This document shows, in pieces, positions 30,364 through 39,054 of a stretch of DNA of 64,000 bases. Origin of the DNA: Treponema sp. (GTDB taxonomy: Bacteria > Spirochaetota > Spirochaetia > Treponematales > Treponemataceae); assembly GCA_024698325.1 (NCBI GenBank), contig JAILRG010000071.1:1-64000 (forward strand). Reading direction: 5' to 3'. Each line of letters starts with the position of its first letter. The stretch's first letter is position 1. Made by a program: the position numbers and the translations under genes. The notes below the pieces were generated by a model. The model ran no database searches and was not told where the DNA came from. It saw nothing but the letters and a program-made list of their open reading frames with translations.

Positions 30364-31269
30364 GTGCATTTGATACTATCACTCCGAAAACCGACACTGC
30401 TTTTTCTTCTCCTGTGTACGTTTCCACTTTCCGCTTCTCCGATGTATGTCGACTATTACGGTGTAGTATCTCAATCCACGGAAACAAACATCCTGAAAAT
30501 GGCGCAGGATATTTTCCTCACCCAGTTAAAGTCCATGACAAACATCAGCGTCGATGACAAGCGGACGGGAACACACGATCCGCTAAAGGAAAAGCCGGAT
30601 ACATCCACTACCCGCGCTCCGCACGTTGTCTTTTACGCAGAGATTTCAGAGGACACAAGCGAAGGCGAGCAGGCTCCCTCCAAAGCATGGGTCTGCACGT
30701 TTACTGTTTTTAACCCGGACACGGGCCTTCTGCAGCAGAAAACCGAGCATTATGCCTCATATTACAAGATTCTCGTTAACGCACGCTCTGCAATAGAGGC
30801 AATCCTTGCGCCGGACGCTTTTCCTGCAGACAAGGCAGAACCTGCAAGGCCGCTGGCCACCACGGCAGCCGCCGGTACAGCAGGCATGAACTTAGAAACG
30901 CTGTCCGGCACCTGGCAGGGAGACTCATACATCGACAAAATCATTCTTCTGAGGGGAGGAAAAGGCTTTGTCATTTTCAAGAACGGAGCCTCGATGAACA
31001 TAACCATCGCTGTCACTAAAAAAGAAACGGACGGCAGCATCACGGACATAACGGTCACCCAGAGCAGCAACGCAAACGCATCGTTCTTTCCGCAGCTTCC
31101 CCGGGAGACAGCGCTTTCCCTGGCTCCGACAGCCCCGCCAATTCACTGGAACCTGCACGTTACTGACAGCAATACGCTGTCAGGAACAAAACACACGCTG
31201 TTTTCCGACACAGGAAATCCGTCTACAGCACGCTCTGGAAGCGAGCATACCGTCTGGACAAAAAAATAG
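30364..31269 (+). CDS. Hypothetical exported protein
   Basis: 301 aa, signal-like N-terminus (LSLRKPTLLFLLLCTFPLSASPMYVDYYG). Confidence 0.65.
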   Translation: MHLILSLRKPTLLFLLLCTFPLSASPMYVDYYGVVSQSTETNILKMAQDIFLTQLKSMTNISVDDKRTGTHDPLKEKPDTSTTRAPHVVFYAEISEDTSEGEQAPSKAWVCTFTVFNPDTGLLQQKTEHYASYYKILVNARSAIEAILAPDAFPADKAEPARPLATTAAAGTAGMNLETLSGTWQGDSYIDKIILLRGGKGFVIFKNGASMNITIAVTKKETDGSITDITVTQSSNANASFFPQLPRETALSLAPTAPPIHWNLHVTDSNTLSGTKHTLFSDTGNPSTARSGSEHTVWTKK

Positions 31270-31290
31270 CCGGCAAAAGCGCCGGCTCGA
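31266..31290 (-). terminator. Intrinsic terminator between convergent genes (minus-strand T-tract)
   Basis: AGCCGGC-6nt-GCCGGCT; reads AGCCGGCGCTTTTGCCGGCTATTTTTT on the minus strand. Confidence 0.7.
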
Positions 31291-31291
31291 T

Positions 31292-31873
31292 TTATATCTG
31301 AACAGCTCCCTGTCGGACAACAGACACAGAGCCGTCTTCTTCAATCCGCACAATCGTGGACGGAACTGCGCCTTTTTTAGAGCCGTCATCCACAACCAGG
31401 GAAACCTGATTTCCAAATTCATCGGAGATTTTTTCAACACTGTCCAAAACGGGCATTCCGGATCGATTCAAGCTCGTAGAATACAGCGGCGCACCGCAAA
31501 GCCTGATTACTTTCCGAAGCCATTCGTCGCCCGGACAGCGGAATGCGGTTGTCGTTATAATTCCACCGGGAAGAAACGTATGAACGATTACCGTCAACGC
31601 GCCCGGCCATTTACTGAGAATCTCGTCAGGCACGATATCACGGGTATATTTTTTTAAGTCCTGCGGAGAGGCAATCAGCTGAATGAAAGGCTTATCTTCC
31701 GAACGGCCTTTTATCTCACGAATTTTCTGGTCAGTATGAAAAGAATAATGGCGGCCATCAACAATGCCTGAAAAACCATAGACAGTGTCGGTTGGCAGGA
31801 CGACAACTTTTCCCCGCTTTAAATAGTCAGCAGCAATCTGCGCTGACTCAGAATCAGATTTGTGGCAAATCAT
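31292..31873 (-). CDS. tsaC: Sua5/YciO/YrdC family threonylcarbamoyl-AMP synthase-like protein
   Basis: KRGKVVVLPTDTVYGFSGIV, FIQLIASPQDLKKY, FRCPGDEWLRKVI, STSLNRSGMPVL. Confidence 0.85.
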   Translation of the reverse strand: MICHKSDSESAQIAADYLKRGKVVVLPTDTVYGFSGIVDGRHYSFHTDQKIREIKGRSEDKPFIQLIASPQDLKKYTRDIVPDEILSKWPGALTVIVHTFLPGGIITTTAFRCPGDEWLRKVIRLCGAPLYSTSLNRSGMPVLDSVEKISDEFGNQVSLVVDDGSKKGAVPSTIVRIEEDGSVSVVRQGAVQI

Positions 31874-32345
31874 ATACAGGTATCCCCTTTACAGCCCCGG
31901 CCCGCCTGCGTTCAAACAACCAGACACGCAAATCCCGCGCCAGCTCAAGTCCATAGACCAGAAAGAATGCGACGACGCCAAGTAATTTACAGAACCATTC
32001 CGGCAGAAAAAAAGGCTCCACTGCTTTGGAGACCCGGCCCGCATCATACACATAATCTGCTGCCGTTATCAGGCCGTTAATTTTTACGAGTTTTTCGCCA
32101 TCCTGTACAAAACCAAGCTTTCGGGCAAAAGCGGCAATTACATCAGCATCTTTCTCCAGCGCAGTACATTCCAGATTCAACCTATCGTGAATCCGCTGTA
32201 TTTCATCTGTTTTGCCAGTCAAAATACGTTTCTGCTCCTGGAGCTGCCGGGAAGCAAGTATTGAATCCTTGCCGCCACAAAGAGAGATGAGCACATAGAC
32301 ACAGGTTCCTGCAAGCATCGCAGAAAGAAGACGAAACCTTTTCAT
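31854..32345 (-). CDS. Septum formation initiator/DivIC-like membrane protein
   Basis: MKRFRLLSAMLAGTCVYVLISL, coiled coil, EKDADVIAAFARKLGFVQDGEKLVKI (FtsB/DivIC-like 'ARKLG' segment). Confidence 0.6.
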   Translation of the reverse strand: MKRFRLLSAMLAGTCVYVLISLCGGKDSILASRQLQEQKRILTGKTDEIQRIHDRLNLECTALEKDADVIAAFARKLGFVQDGEKLVKINGLITAADYVYDAGRVSKAVEPFFLPEWFCKLLGVVAFFLVYGLELARDLRVWLFERRRAGAVKGIPVYDLPQI

Positions 32346-32526
32346 ATTGTTAAAAGTATCGGCCAGCTGCCGCCGATTCTTCAGCAAATCTAAATGCAAA
32401 TCCCCTTAAAAAATCTGATGGACTTTTACTCTCAGCTCATGTATACTAGGTACAAACTATAGATTTACGCTATCAATGCCGATATTTATATAAAATATTC
32501 ATTCTTTGATACGAAGGGGAATCTCC

Positions 32527-33984
32527 ATGAGTGACGACAACAAAAACGAACTGGACAATTTCGGAGTTTGGGTAAAAACACCGCCACAGACTGTAGGAAA
32601 TGGCGACGGCACAGCTGAAACAAGCCAGGAGCCGGAAACTGTATCGCTGGATGCAGACCTGCCTGATTTTTCTGAAATTACCGGGTCAAACTCAACTGGT
32701 GAAGAGGAGATTTCTCTTGATGAATTTATCGATGGCGGCGTTTTTGAGGATGACACCGATCCCGCCCCTGCCGCCGAAAGCCCCGCACCTGAAGCTGCGG
32801 CTCCGGCCGAAGAAAGCGTTGATTTGAGTGAATTCGGCCTGGAGGACTCTACCCCAGACACTAGCAGCGCTGAAACTGCAATAGAAGCCCCTTCTATTCA
32901 AGACGATGACCAGCCGCTGGATATAGACTTGTCATTTGACGACAGCGACAGTCCTGTTTCCGTCACAGATTCTTTTGCGCCGGCCGACAGTTCAGAAGTG
33001 AGCACAGAGTCTGTTGATTTAAGCGAGTTCGGTTTTGACGACGCAGATTCTAACGCAGCCGGTTCTGAGCCGACAGCTTCAGAAGCTGCTGCAGAGCCGT
33101 TATCCAGCGAAACAGAGGACGTTGATTTAAGTGAATTCGGCTTTGATGACACCGACAGCGCAGAAGAGCCAGCGGCAGCAGCCCCCGCAGAAGAAGCTCA
33201 CGAAAGCTCAGGAAGCGGCGACATGGAGTCAGTCGATTTGAGCGAATTCGGCTTCTCTGATGATGATGACGACAGCAATGCAGGAAGCACCTCCGAGGCT
33301 TCTGGAAGCACAGTACAGGAACCCCCTGCACCTGCAAACGATGACATGGAGATGTCTGTAAGCCTCGAAGACAGCGACAGCTCTGCATCTGTTGTTCCTG
33401 AAATTGCAGAGCCGGCTGTAGACGACGTAACATTTACCACAGAGCCGGCCCCAGAAGAGCCAGCCGTGGCGGATTTCGCAGACGTTGCATTCCCGGAAGA
33501 GCCGGTATTTGAGGAAACTGCTGTTTCTGCAGAGCCAGCCGTTGAAGATGTAGCATTCCCCGACACGCCCGCATTTGAAGAAACAGCTGTCACCGAAGAG
33601 CCGGCCGCTACCGAAGAAACCGCATTTGCTGCAGAGCCTGCATTCACCGAAGCGCCTCAAGCTGACAGCGCTGCGTTTGCAGAAGAGCCTTCTTTTGAAG
33701 AGCCAGCTGTCACTGACACGGCAGACGAGGCCTTTACAGAAGAAGCAGGTGGCGAAGACACTGTAATTGAAGACGTGGCTTTCACCGAGGAACCTGCCTT
33801 TACAGAAGAGCCTTCTGCCACCGACATTGAAGACACTGCCATTACAGAAGAGAATCAAGTTGCAGAAGAGCCTATCGCAGAAACAGAGGCTGAACCTGCT
33901 GTCGCTCCGGCAACAGCGGAAGCTAAGGAGACAGACAGCGTCGCAGCGTCAATCCTGCAGCAGCTTGTCGGAGAGCTTCATTAA
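32527..33984 (+). CDS. Acidic repeat protein, N-terminal part (terminated by in-frame TAA)
   Basis: MSDDNKNELDNFGVWVKTPPQTV...; four VDLSEFG repeats; stop TAA at 33982-33984. Confidence 0.8.
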   Translation: MSDDNKNELDNFGVWVKTPPQTVGNGDGTAETSQEPETVSLDADLPDFSEITGSNSTGEEEISLDEFIDGGVFEDDTDPAPAAESPAPEAAAPAEESVDLSEFGLEDSTPDTSSAETAIEAPSIQDDDQPLDIDLSFDDSDSPVSVTDSFAPADSSEVSTESVDLSEFGFDDADSNAAGSEPTASEAAAEPLSSETEDVDLSEFGFDDTDSAEEPAAAAPAEEAHESSGSGDMESVDLSEFGFSDDDDDSNAGSTSEASGSTVQEPPAPANDDMEMSVSLEDSDSSASVVPEIAEPAVDDVTFTTEPAPEEPAVADFADVAFPEEPVFEETAVSAEPAVEDVAFPDTPAFEETAVTEEPAATEETAFAAEPAFTEAPQADSAAFAEEPSFEEPAVTDTADEAFTEEAGGEDTVIEDVAFTEEPAFTEEPSATDIEDTAITEENQVAEEPIAETEAEPAVAPATAEAKETDSVAASILQQLVGELH

Positions 33985-35190
33985 CTTAAAGATGAAATTG
34001 CAAGCCTTAAGACAGAGTTTGAGACCATAAAGAACAGAAACGCAGAGCCAGTGCCGGCCCCCGTTGCAGCAGAGAAAGAACCGACTCCGGCACCTTTCGC
34101 CGATGACAGCGATGTCATTTTCGAGCAGAACGAAGGTGCTGTTCACTCAGAAGCGCCTTTTGCAGAGGATGACGACGTTCTTCCTGAGTTTACAGAAACG
34201 GAGCCTGCACAGGATACTTCCGCCACAGAAGAAGCTGAGCCGGCACAGGAAACTGTCAGCATAGAAGAAACTCCCGAGCCGACAGTATCAGAAGAGCCGG
34301 CTGAACAAGAACCGGAAGCAGAAATTCCGGTCGCTGCAGAAGAGAACGGCGGCTTCTTTGGAAATGATGACGGAGACGACACCATCGCCCTCTCTCTCGA
34401 TGAAATGGATAACATTCTGAATACTGCAGCCTTCACGGAAGAAGAGCCGGTCATTCACGAAGCAGAAGATGCTGCCTCAGAGGAAACAGCACCGGCTGAA
34501 GAAACCGCATTCGAAAACGAACCTGAAGCTACAGACTCAGCCGTTGACAGCTCAGACAACTCTGTACTCGGCGCAATCGATGACACCATTCCTGTAGATG
34601 AACAGGCAAGCTACGCTCAGGAAACAGAGCCGCAGATGGACTTCGCATCAGAATCACTAGAAGAGCCGGTATTCGAAGAGAACGAGCCCGTTCCTGAAGA
34701 AGAGGCTGAAGAGTCTTCCCTTCCCGAGGAAATTCCGGTGCCGAAAGTTGAAGATGTAATCGTTGAGTCAGAAGATGTAAATCAGTCGCTTACAGAAGAT
34801 AACTTGCAGTATCTTTCCGAAGAAGCAACCGAGGAAGAAGCGCTGTTACCAGAAGCAGATGCTGAACTTGCAGCAGAAGACACCATTCCTGCTCTTGAAC
34901 ATGAACTGGCAGAAACAGCGCAGGAATCAGCTGAGGCGCCTCAAGCGGAAGAGACAGAAGCAGCTGCAGCTGCAGCTTCCGTTGCAGCAGAGCATGCAGA
35001 ACCAGCACCAGAACCTGCAGAACCGGCGATTCCCGGCATCCCCAGTGATTTAAGACAGGAAATTAAATCAGTGCTTTCCTACATGGATCAGCTGCTGGAG
35101 AATCTTCCGGAAGACAAGATTGCAGAATTTGCTCAGTCAGATCAGTTTGAGACATACAAAAAACTGTTCAAGGAACTTGGTCTGGCATAA
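33985..35190 (+). pseudogene. Same-frame continuation of the acidic repeat protein after the internal stop
   Basis: Frame continues LKDEIASLKTEFETIKNRNAEPVPAPVAAEKEPTPAPFADD...LRQEIKSVLSYMDQLLENLPEDKIAEFAQSDQFETYKKLFKELGLA with no further stop for about 400 codons. Confidence 0.75.
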
Positions 35191-36047
35191 TGGCAGCAGC
35201 AGGCGCACGAACCGGGCTGCTTGCCCGTGCAGAACAATACCTAGGTAGCTGCACAGACGATAATCCACCTGCTTTTTATCTCTGGGCAGCAGAGAATCAC
35301 GTACATCACGCCGTCATACTGAAACCGGCGGCAGAGACGTATGTCCCCGTGCATGCAGTAGGCATGGACGCACAATCTCTGGTACGCTGTTGCTCTTCAC
35401 CAGATTTCTGGGACGGAACGCTCGAGCCGATAGCAGGCTGGCAGTTTTTTGAGACTTCCGCAGATCTTACGCCTTTCTACCAGATTCTGTCCGATGCCTA
35501 CAGGCAGCTCATTGACAGCCTGTACATTTTGCGCGTAGGAAGCGCTATCCTGATTGTCTCTCTGCTTGAAGACGAAGAGCCTCCGGTGCTTTCTGTTGAG
35601 AAAGCCGCCCGCTGCGTCGCAGAAACAAAACAGATGCCGAATCTGAACACAAGGCCGACCGCAGGAAGTCTTGCTAAAGGCCTTCACTTCTCACCCGCGC
35701 ATTTTTTTATCCTGTCACTGAAGCTTGCAACAGAAACTGCCATCAAGGACTGTGCGTACGCAAATACAGAAATTCAGGCTTCACTGCACAATGCATTATA
35801 CACAGAACTGCACGCTCAATGCAAAACGCTCTTTCAAAGCCCGAACTGCACGCACAGCGGCACCGATGATGAGATAAAAATCGTATTCTTTTCAAAACAG
35901 GACCCGGACGAAGCTTTACTCCGGTTCCATATAAGCAAAAGTTTTGCAGCCGTTCTCGGAACATCTCCAGCCCAACGCATCGTCCTTATGAAGGCCGGTA
36001 CCGGGCTGACAGAGCATGAAGCCGCGGCTTTTCTGACACAAGGCTGA
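35190..36047 (+). CDS. Hypothetical protein between acidic protein and DUF115 pair
   Basis: 285 aa; 1-nt stop/start overlap (TAATG) with upstream frame. Confidence 0.7.
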   Translation: MAAAGARTGLLARAEQYLGSCTDDNPPAFYLWAAENHVHHAVILKPAAETYVPVHAVGMDAQSLVRCCSSPDFWDGTLEPIAGWQFFETSADLTPFYQILSDAYRQLIDSLYILRVGSAILIVSLLEDEEPPVLSVEKAARCVAETKQMPNLNTRPTAGSLAKGLHFSPAHFFILSLKLATETAIKDCAYANTEIQASLHNALYTELHAQCKTLFQSPNCTHSGTDDEIKIVFFSKQDPDEALLRFHISKSFAAVLGTSPAQRIVLMKAGTGLTEHEAAAFLTQG

Positions 36048-36052
36048 TTTTC

Positions 36053-37561
36053 GTGACAATCGTTTTTTCTAAAGCAAAAAATGGCAGCGACACCTGCTCT
36101 GCCGACGGGCAGCTGCTCCATTCCTCATACAATCCGGAACGCGAGGCAGAGAGTTTTGTTCAGAACCTTAAGGCAGATTTTGAGCCGGCATGCATCATCA
36201 TCATAGAGCCGGCACTCTCCCACTGCGCGCCTTTTTTAAGAAAACGCTTTCCCCATGCAGAGCTATGCTGCATCCGCCTCACTAAGGATTTTTCCAAAAC
36301 AGATGCCCTGTGGGATTTTGTGCTGTATGAAAGCGATTCCTCCACACGAGACGCAGAAGCGCTGTACAGCCATTTTGGAGAAGAAAAACTCTGTGCGCTT
36401 CTTTCCGCAGGCTGGCCTGCAAGTGAACGTATCTTTCAAAAAGAAGCTGAATCAGCATGGTTTTCCATCAAAAAAAGCATCTTAAAAAGCCGGGATGTGC
36501 TGTACACACGGTCGTACTTTGCCCAAAGATGGCTTAAAAACACAATCCGCTTTGCAAGCTTTCTTTCAAAACCGGCGCTTCCTGTTTCCGGAGCAAAGCC
36601 TGTAATCGTTGCGGCTTCCGGTCCGAGCCTTTCCACATCACTTCCCTTTTTAAAAGCGCTGCGAAAGGATTTTTTTCTGATTGCCGTTTCTTCCGCGGCA
36701 GTTCCACTCATCACCGCAGGCATTCACCCGGATATTGTCCTTACGACAGACGGCGGATACTGGGCAAAAGCGCACCTTGCAGTTCCCGGCATTCAGTTTG
36801 GAGACGCTGTATGTGCCTGCGCGGTTGAAGGCTCCCTTTCGTCCATGCAGTTACAGAATAACACGATTCTTCCGCTCATCTATGAAGACAGCACAGCCGT
36901 TTCCGTTTGGAAAAAACGCTCGCTGCCAGCGGCCGCTGCATTACGGAACGGCACAGTAAGCGGAACTGCCATGAATTTTGCCCTTTCGCTTACGACAGGT
37001 CCTGTCTTTTTCTGCGGCCTCGACCTGGCTCCGGTACAAGGCTTTCAGCATACGCAGCCGAATGCACTCGAACGAAGAGCAAGCATAGCAGACACAAGAC
37101 TCCGCACGGCAGAAACACGGACGGCAGCCGCTGAGTTTTCCTCGCAGGGAAGCCTTGAAATCTATCGGACGTGGTTTATTACGCACGGAGAAAAGGTAAA
37201 AGACCGCGTGTTCCGCCTCTCAGACTCCTGGAAGTACGAGTTCTCACTTTTGCCCATACAGGATGTCTCATGGGATTTTTTCAAGAAAGCCGTTCGCGAA
37301 AAAGCCGGAGCCACCGCGCCAGAAATCAGATACGTACCAGTCCCCAAAAAAAACAATGCGCAATTAAAACAGATTCTGCAGGAGGAAATCGCAAGCGGCG
37401 CATGGGACAAAGAGCTGTTCCCGCTCGAAACCGTCATGCTGAACCGCTGTAAGCCTGAAGATGAAGAAAAAAGGCGGGAAGTTGCAGAGGACATCCGGGC
37501 AAAACAGCGCAAGCTGCTAACCAAACTGACTGAAACATTTTTTTCCGAGGCAAAAGAATGA
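36053..37561 (+). CDS. DUF115 / motility-associated factor glycosyltransferase family protein
   Basis: SSYNPEREAESFVQN; KPVIVAASGPSLSTSLPFLKAL; VLTTDGGYWAKAH; FFCGLDLAPV. Confidence 0.8.
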   Translation: MTIVFSKAKNGSDTCSADGQLLHSSYNPEREAESFVQNLKADFEPACIIIIEPALSHCAPFLRKRFPHAELCCIRLTKDFSKTDALWDFVLYESDSSTRDAEALYSHFGEEKLCALLSAGWPASERIFQKEAESAWFSIKKSILKSRDVLYTRSYFAQRWLKNTIRFASFLSKPALPVSGAKPVIVAASGPSLSTSLPFLKALRKDFFLIAVSSAAVPLITAGIHPDIVLTTDGGYWAKAHLAVPGIQFGDAVCACAVEGSLSSMQLQNNTILPLIYEDSTAVSVWKKRSLPAAAALRNGTVSGTAMNFALSLTTGPVFFCGLDLAPVQGFQHTQPNALERRASIADTRLRTAETRTAAAEFSSQGSLEIYRTWFITHGEKVKDRVFRLSDSWKYEFSLLPIQDVSWDFFKKAVREKAGATAPEIRYVPVPKKNNAQLKQILQEEIASGAWDKELFPLETVMLNRCKPEDEEKRREVAEDIRAKQRKLLTKLTETFFSEAKE

Positions 37562-39054
37562 GCGGCGTACCCTATTCAGGCTTAAAAGAAGCAAGAGACG
37601 GCTCTGAAGTTCCTGTATGCGGCACACTGTCGCTGCATTCGTCCTACAATCCCGTACGGGAGGCGGAACAGTTTGCCCGCCAGTTTGACAGCAACACTGA
37701 TTTTTTTATCATTCAGGGGCTTGCAGGCGGCTATCACATAGAGGCGCTTACAAAACAATTTCCTGCTGCCACAATCGTAGCCATCGAATGCACAGATTCT
37801 GCCATCGACTACCTGTCGGCCATTCCCTGCGTTCAGCGCCTTACGCAGAACCCGAGCGTATGTATTACCGATATCGACAGCGCTTCTGACGTGTTAAAAC
37901 GCATTTTCCAGCCAGTGAAATACCGCCACCTCCAGATAGCAGGACTGAGAGCCTGGGAAGAGCTCTTTCCAAACGATGCAGCAAGGCTTACCCGGGTGAT
38001 AAAAGAGGCGCTTTCCGACATAAGCGCAGATTTTTCCGTGCAGAGCCACTTCGGAGGCCTATGGCAGAGAAACATTTTCTCAAACCTGAAGCTTGTGGCA
38101 AAAGCGCAGAAACAAAACCGCTATCAGTATGATTTTTCCGCGCCAAAAGGAAAAACCGCAGCCATTATTGCGGCAGGCCCCTCGCTTGACTCAACCGCCA
38201 AAATTCTTAAAAGCAACAGAGAGAGCTTTTTTATCATTGCGACAGATACCGCCTACAGCGCGCTTCTTGCAAGGGGAATCACTTCGGACGCTTGCATTTC
38301 CATAGATGCGCAGCAGATTTCGCACACGCATTTTTTTGAGACGCGTAAAGAGACGCTTTTTATTTTTGACATATGCGCAAATCCGGCGGCCGTCCGGCGC
38401 ATTTTTGAAAGCGGATTACGCTTCACCTGCGTAGAAACAGGACACCCGCTGAGCAGGCTCGCTGCAACCTGCGGTTCATTTCCCTGTTTTCATCACCTCG
38501 AGACCGGAAACGGCACCGTAACCGTCGCAGCAGCAGCATGTGCAAAAGCTGCAGGATTTACGGACATAGCGTGCTTTGGCGCAGACTTTGCCTACCTGAA
38601 CGGAAAACCGTATACGGCAGGCTGCTATCTTGACGTCCTGTATAATTCAAAAAGCGTAAAAACAGAGACCGCAGAGGCGCAGTTTTCGAGGCTGATGTTC
38701 CGAACCGAGGTAACCAAAACCGAAAACGGCATTACAACACCAGTACTCACCTCCTACAAGGAAGGGCTCGAAGTGTTCATGGCTGGAAATGGATTTACCA
38801 AAGGAAAGGCAAACTACGCCGAAAACCAAAAGCATGTTTCGGTATGGAAAAGCGCTTCCGTATCAAAAGGAATTCACGGCTCACCCTTTAACCTAACGCA
38901 GTTTCTTTCGGAAGCCTTACGCGAAGAAAACGAAGTCCTGCTTTTACCCTATGCCGCCTGGCTTGGGCGCAAGAGGCCAGAACTTAAGTATAAAGAAATC
39001 TTAATGCTTGCAAAAACACATACTCTGGAGTATACTGACGCAAATGAAATCTAA
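37558..39054 (+). CDS. DUF115 / motility-associated factor glycosyltransferase family protein (tandem paralogue)
   Basis: SSYNPVREAEQFARQ; TAAIIAAGPSLDSTAKILKSN; CISIDAQQISHTHFF; CFGADFAYLNGKPYT; 4-nt overlap with upstream gene. Confidence 0.82.
   Translation: MSGVPYSGLKEARDGSEVPVCGTLSLHSSYNPVREAEQFARQFDSNTDFFIIQGLAGGYHIEALTKQFPAATIVAIECTDSAIDYLSAIPCVQRLTQNPSVCITDIDSASDVLKRIFQPVKYRHLQIAGLRAWEELFPNDAARLTRVIKEALSDISADFSVQSHFGGLWQRNIFSNLKLVAKAQKQNRYQYDFSAPKGKTAAIIAAGPSLDSTAKILKSNRESFFIIATDTAYSALLARGITSDACISIDAQQISHTHFFETRKETLFIFDICANPAAVRRIFESGLRFTCVETGHPLSRLAATCGSFPCFHHLETGNGTVTVAAAACAKAAGFTDIACFGADFAYLNGKPYTAGCYLDVLYNSKSVKTETAEAQFSRLMFRTEVTKTENGITTPVLTSYKEGLEVFMAGNGFTKGKANYAENQKHVSVWKSASVSKGIHGSPFNLTQFLSEALREENEVLLLPYAAWLGRKRPELKYKEILMLAKTHTLEYTDANEI

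Noticed and set aside
33982-33984. Genetic code reassignment of TAA
   Set aside because: TAA is a normal gene terminator elsewhere in this window (e.g. the ferredoxin stop at 59054-59056), so genome-wide reassignment is not supported.
32506-33984. Glu/Ala/Pro-rich frames in the opposite strand (e.g. 33198..33647 -, Ser/Gly-rich) as a secreted protein
   Set aside because: Complementary artefact of the GAA/GCA/CCT-rich codons of the plus-strand acidic protein.
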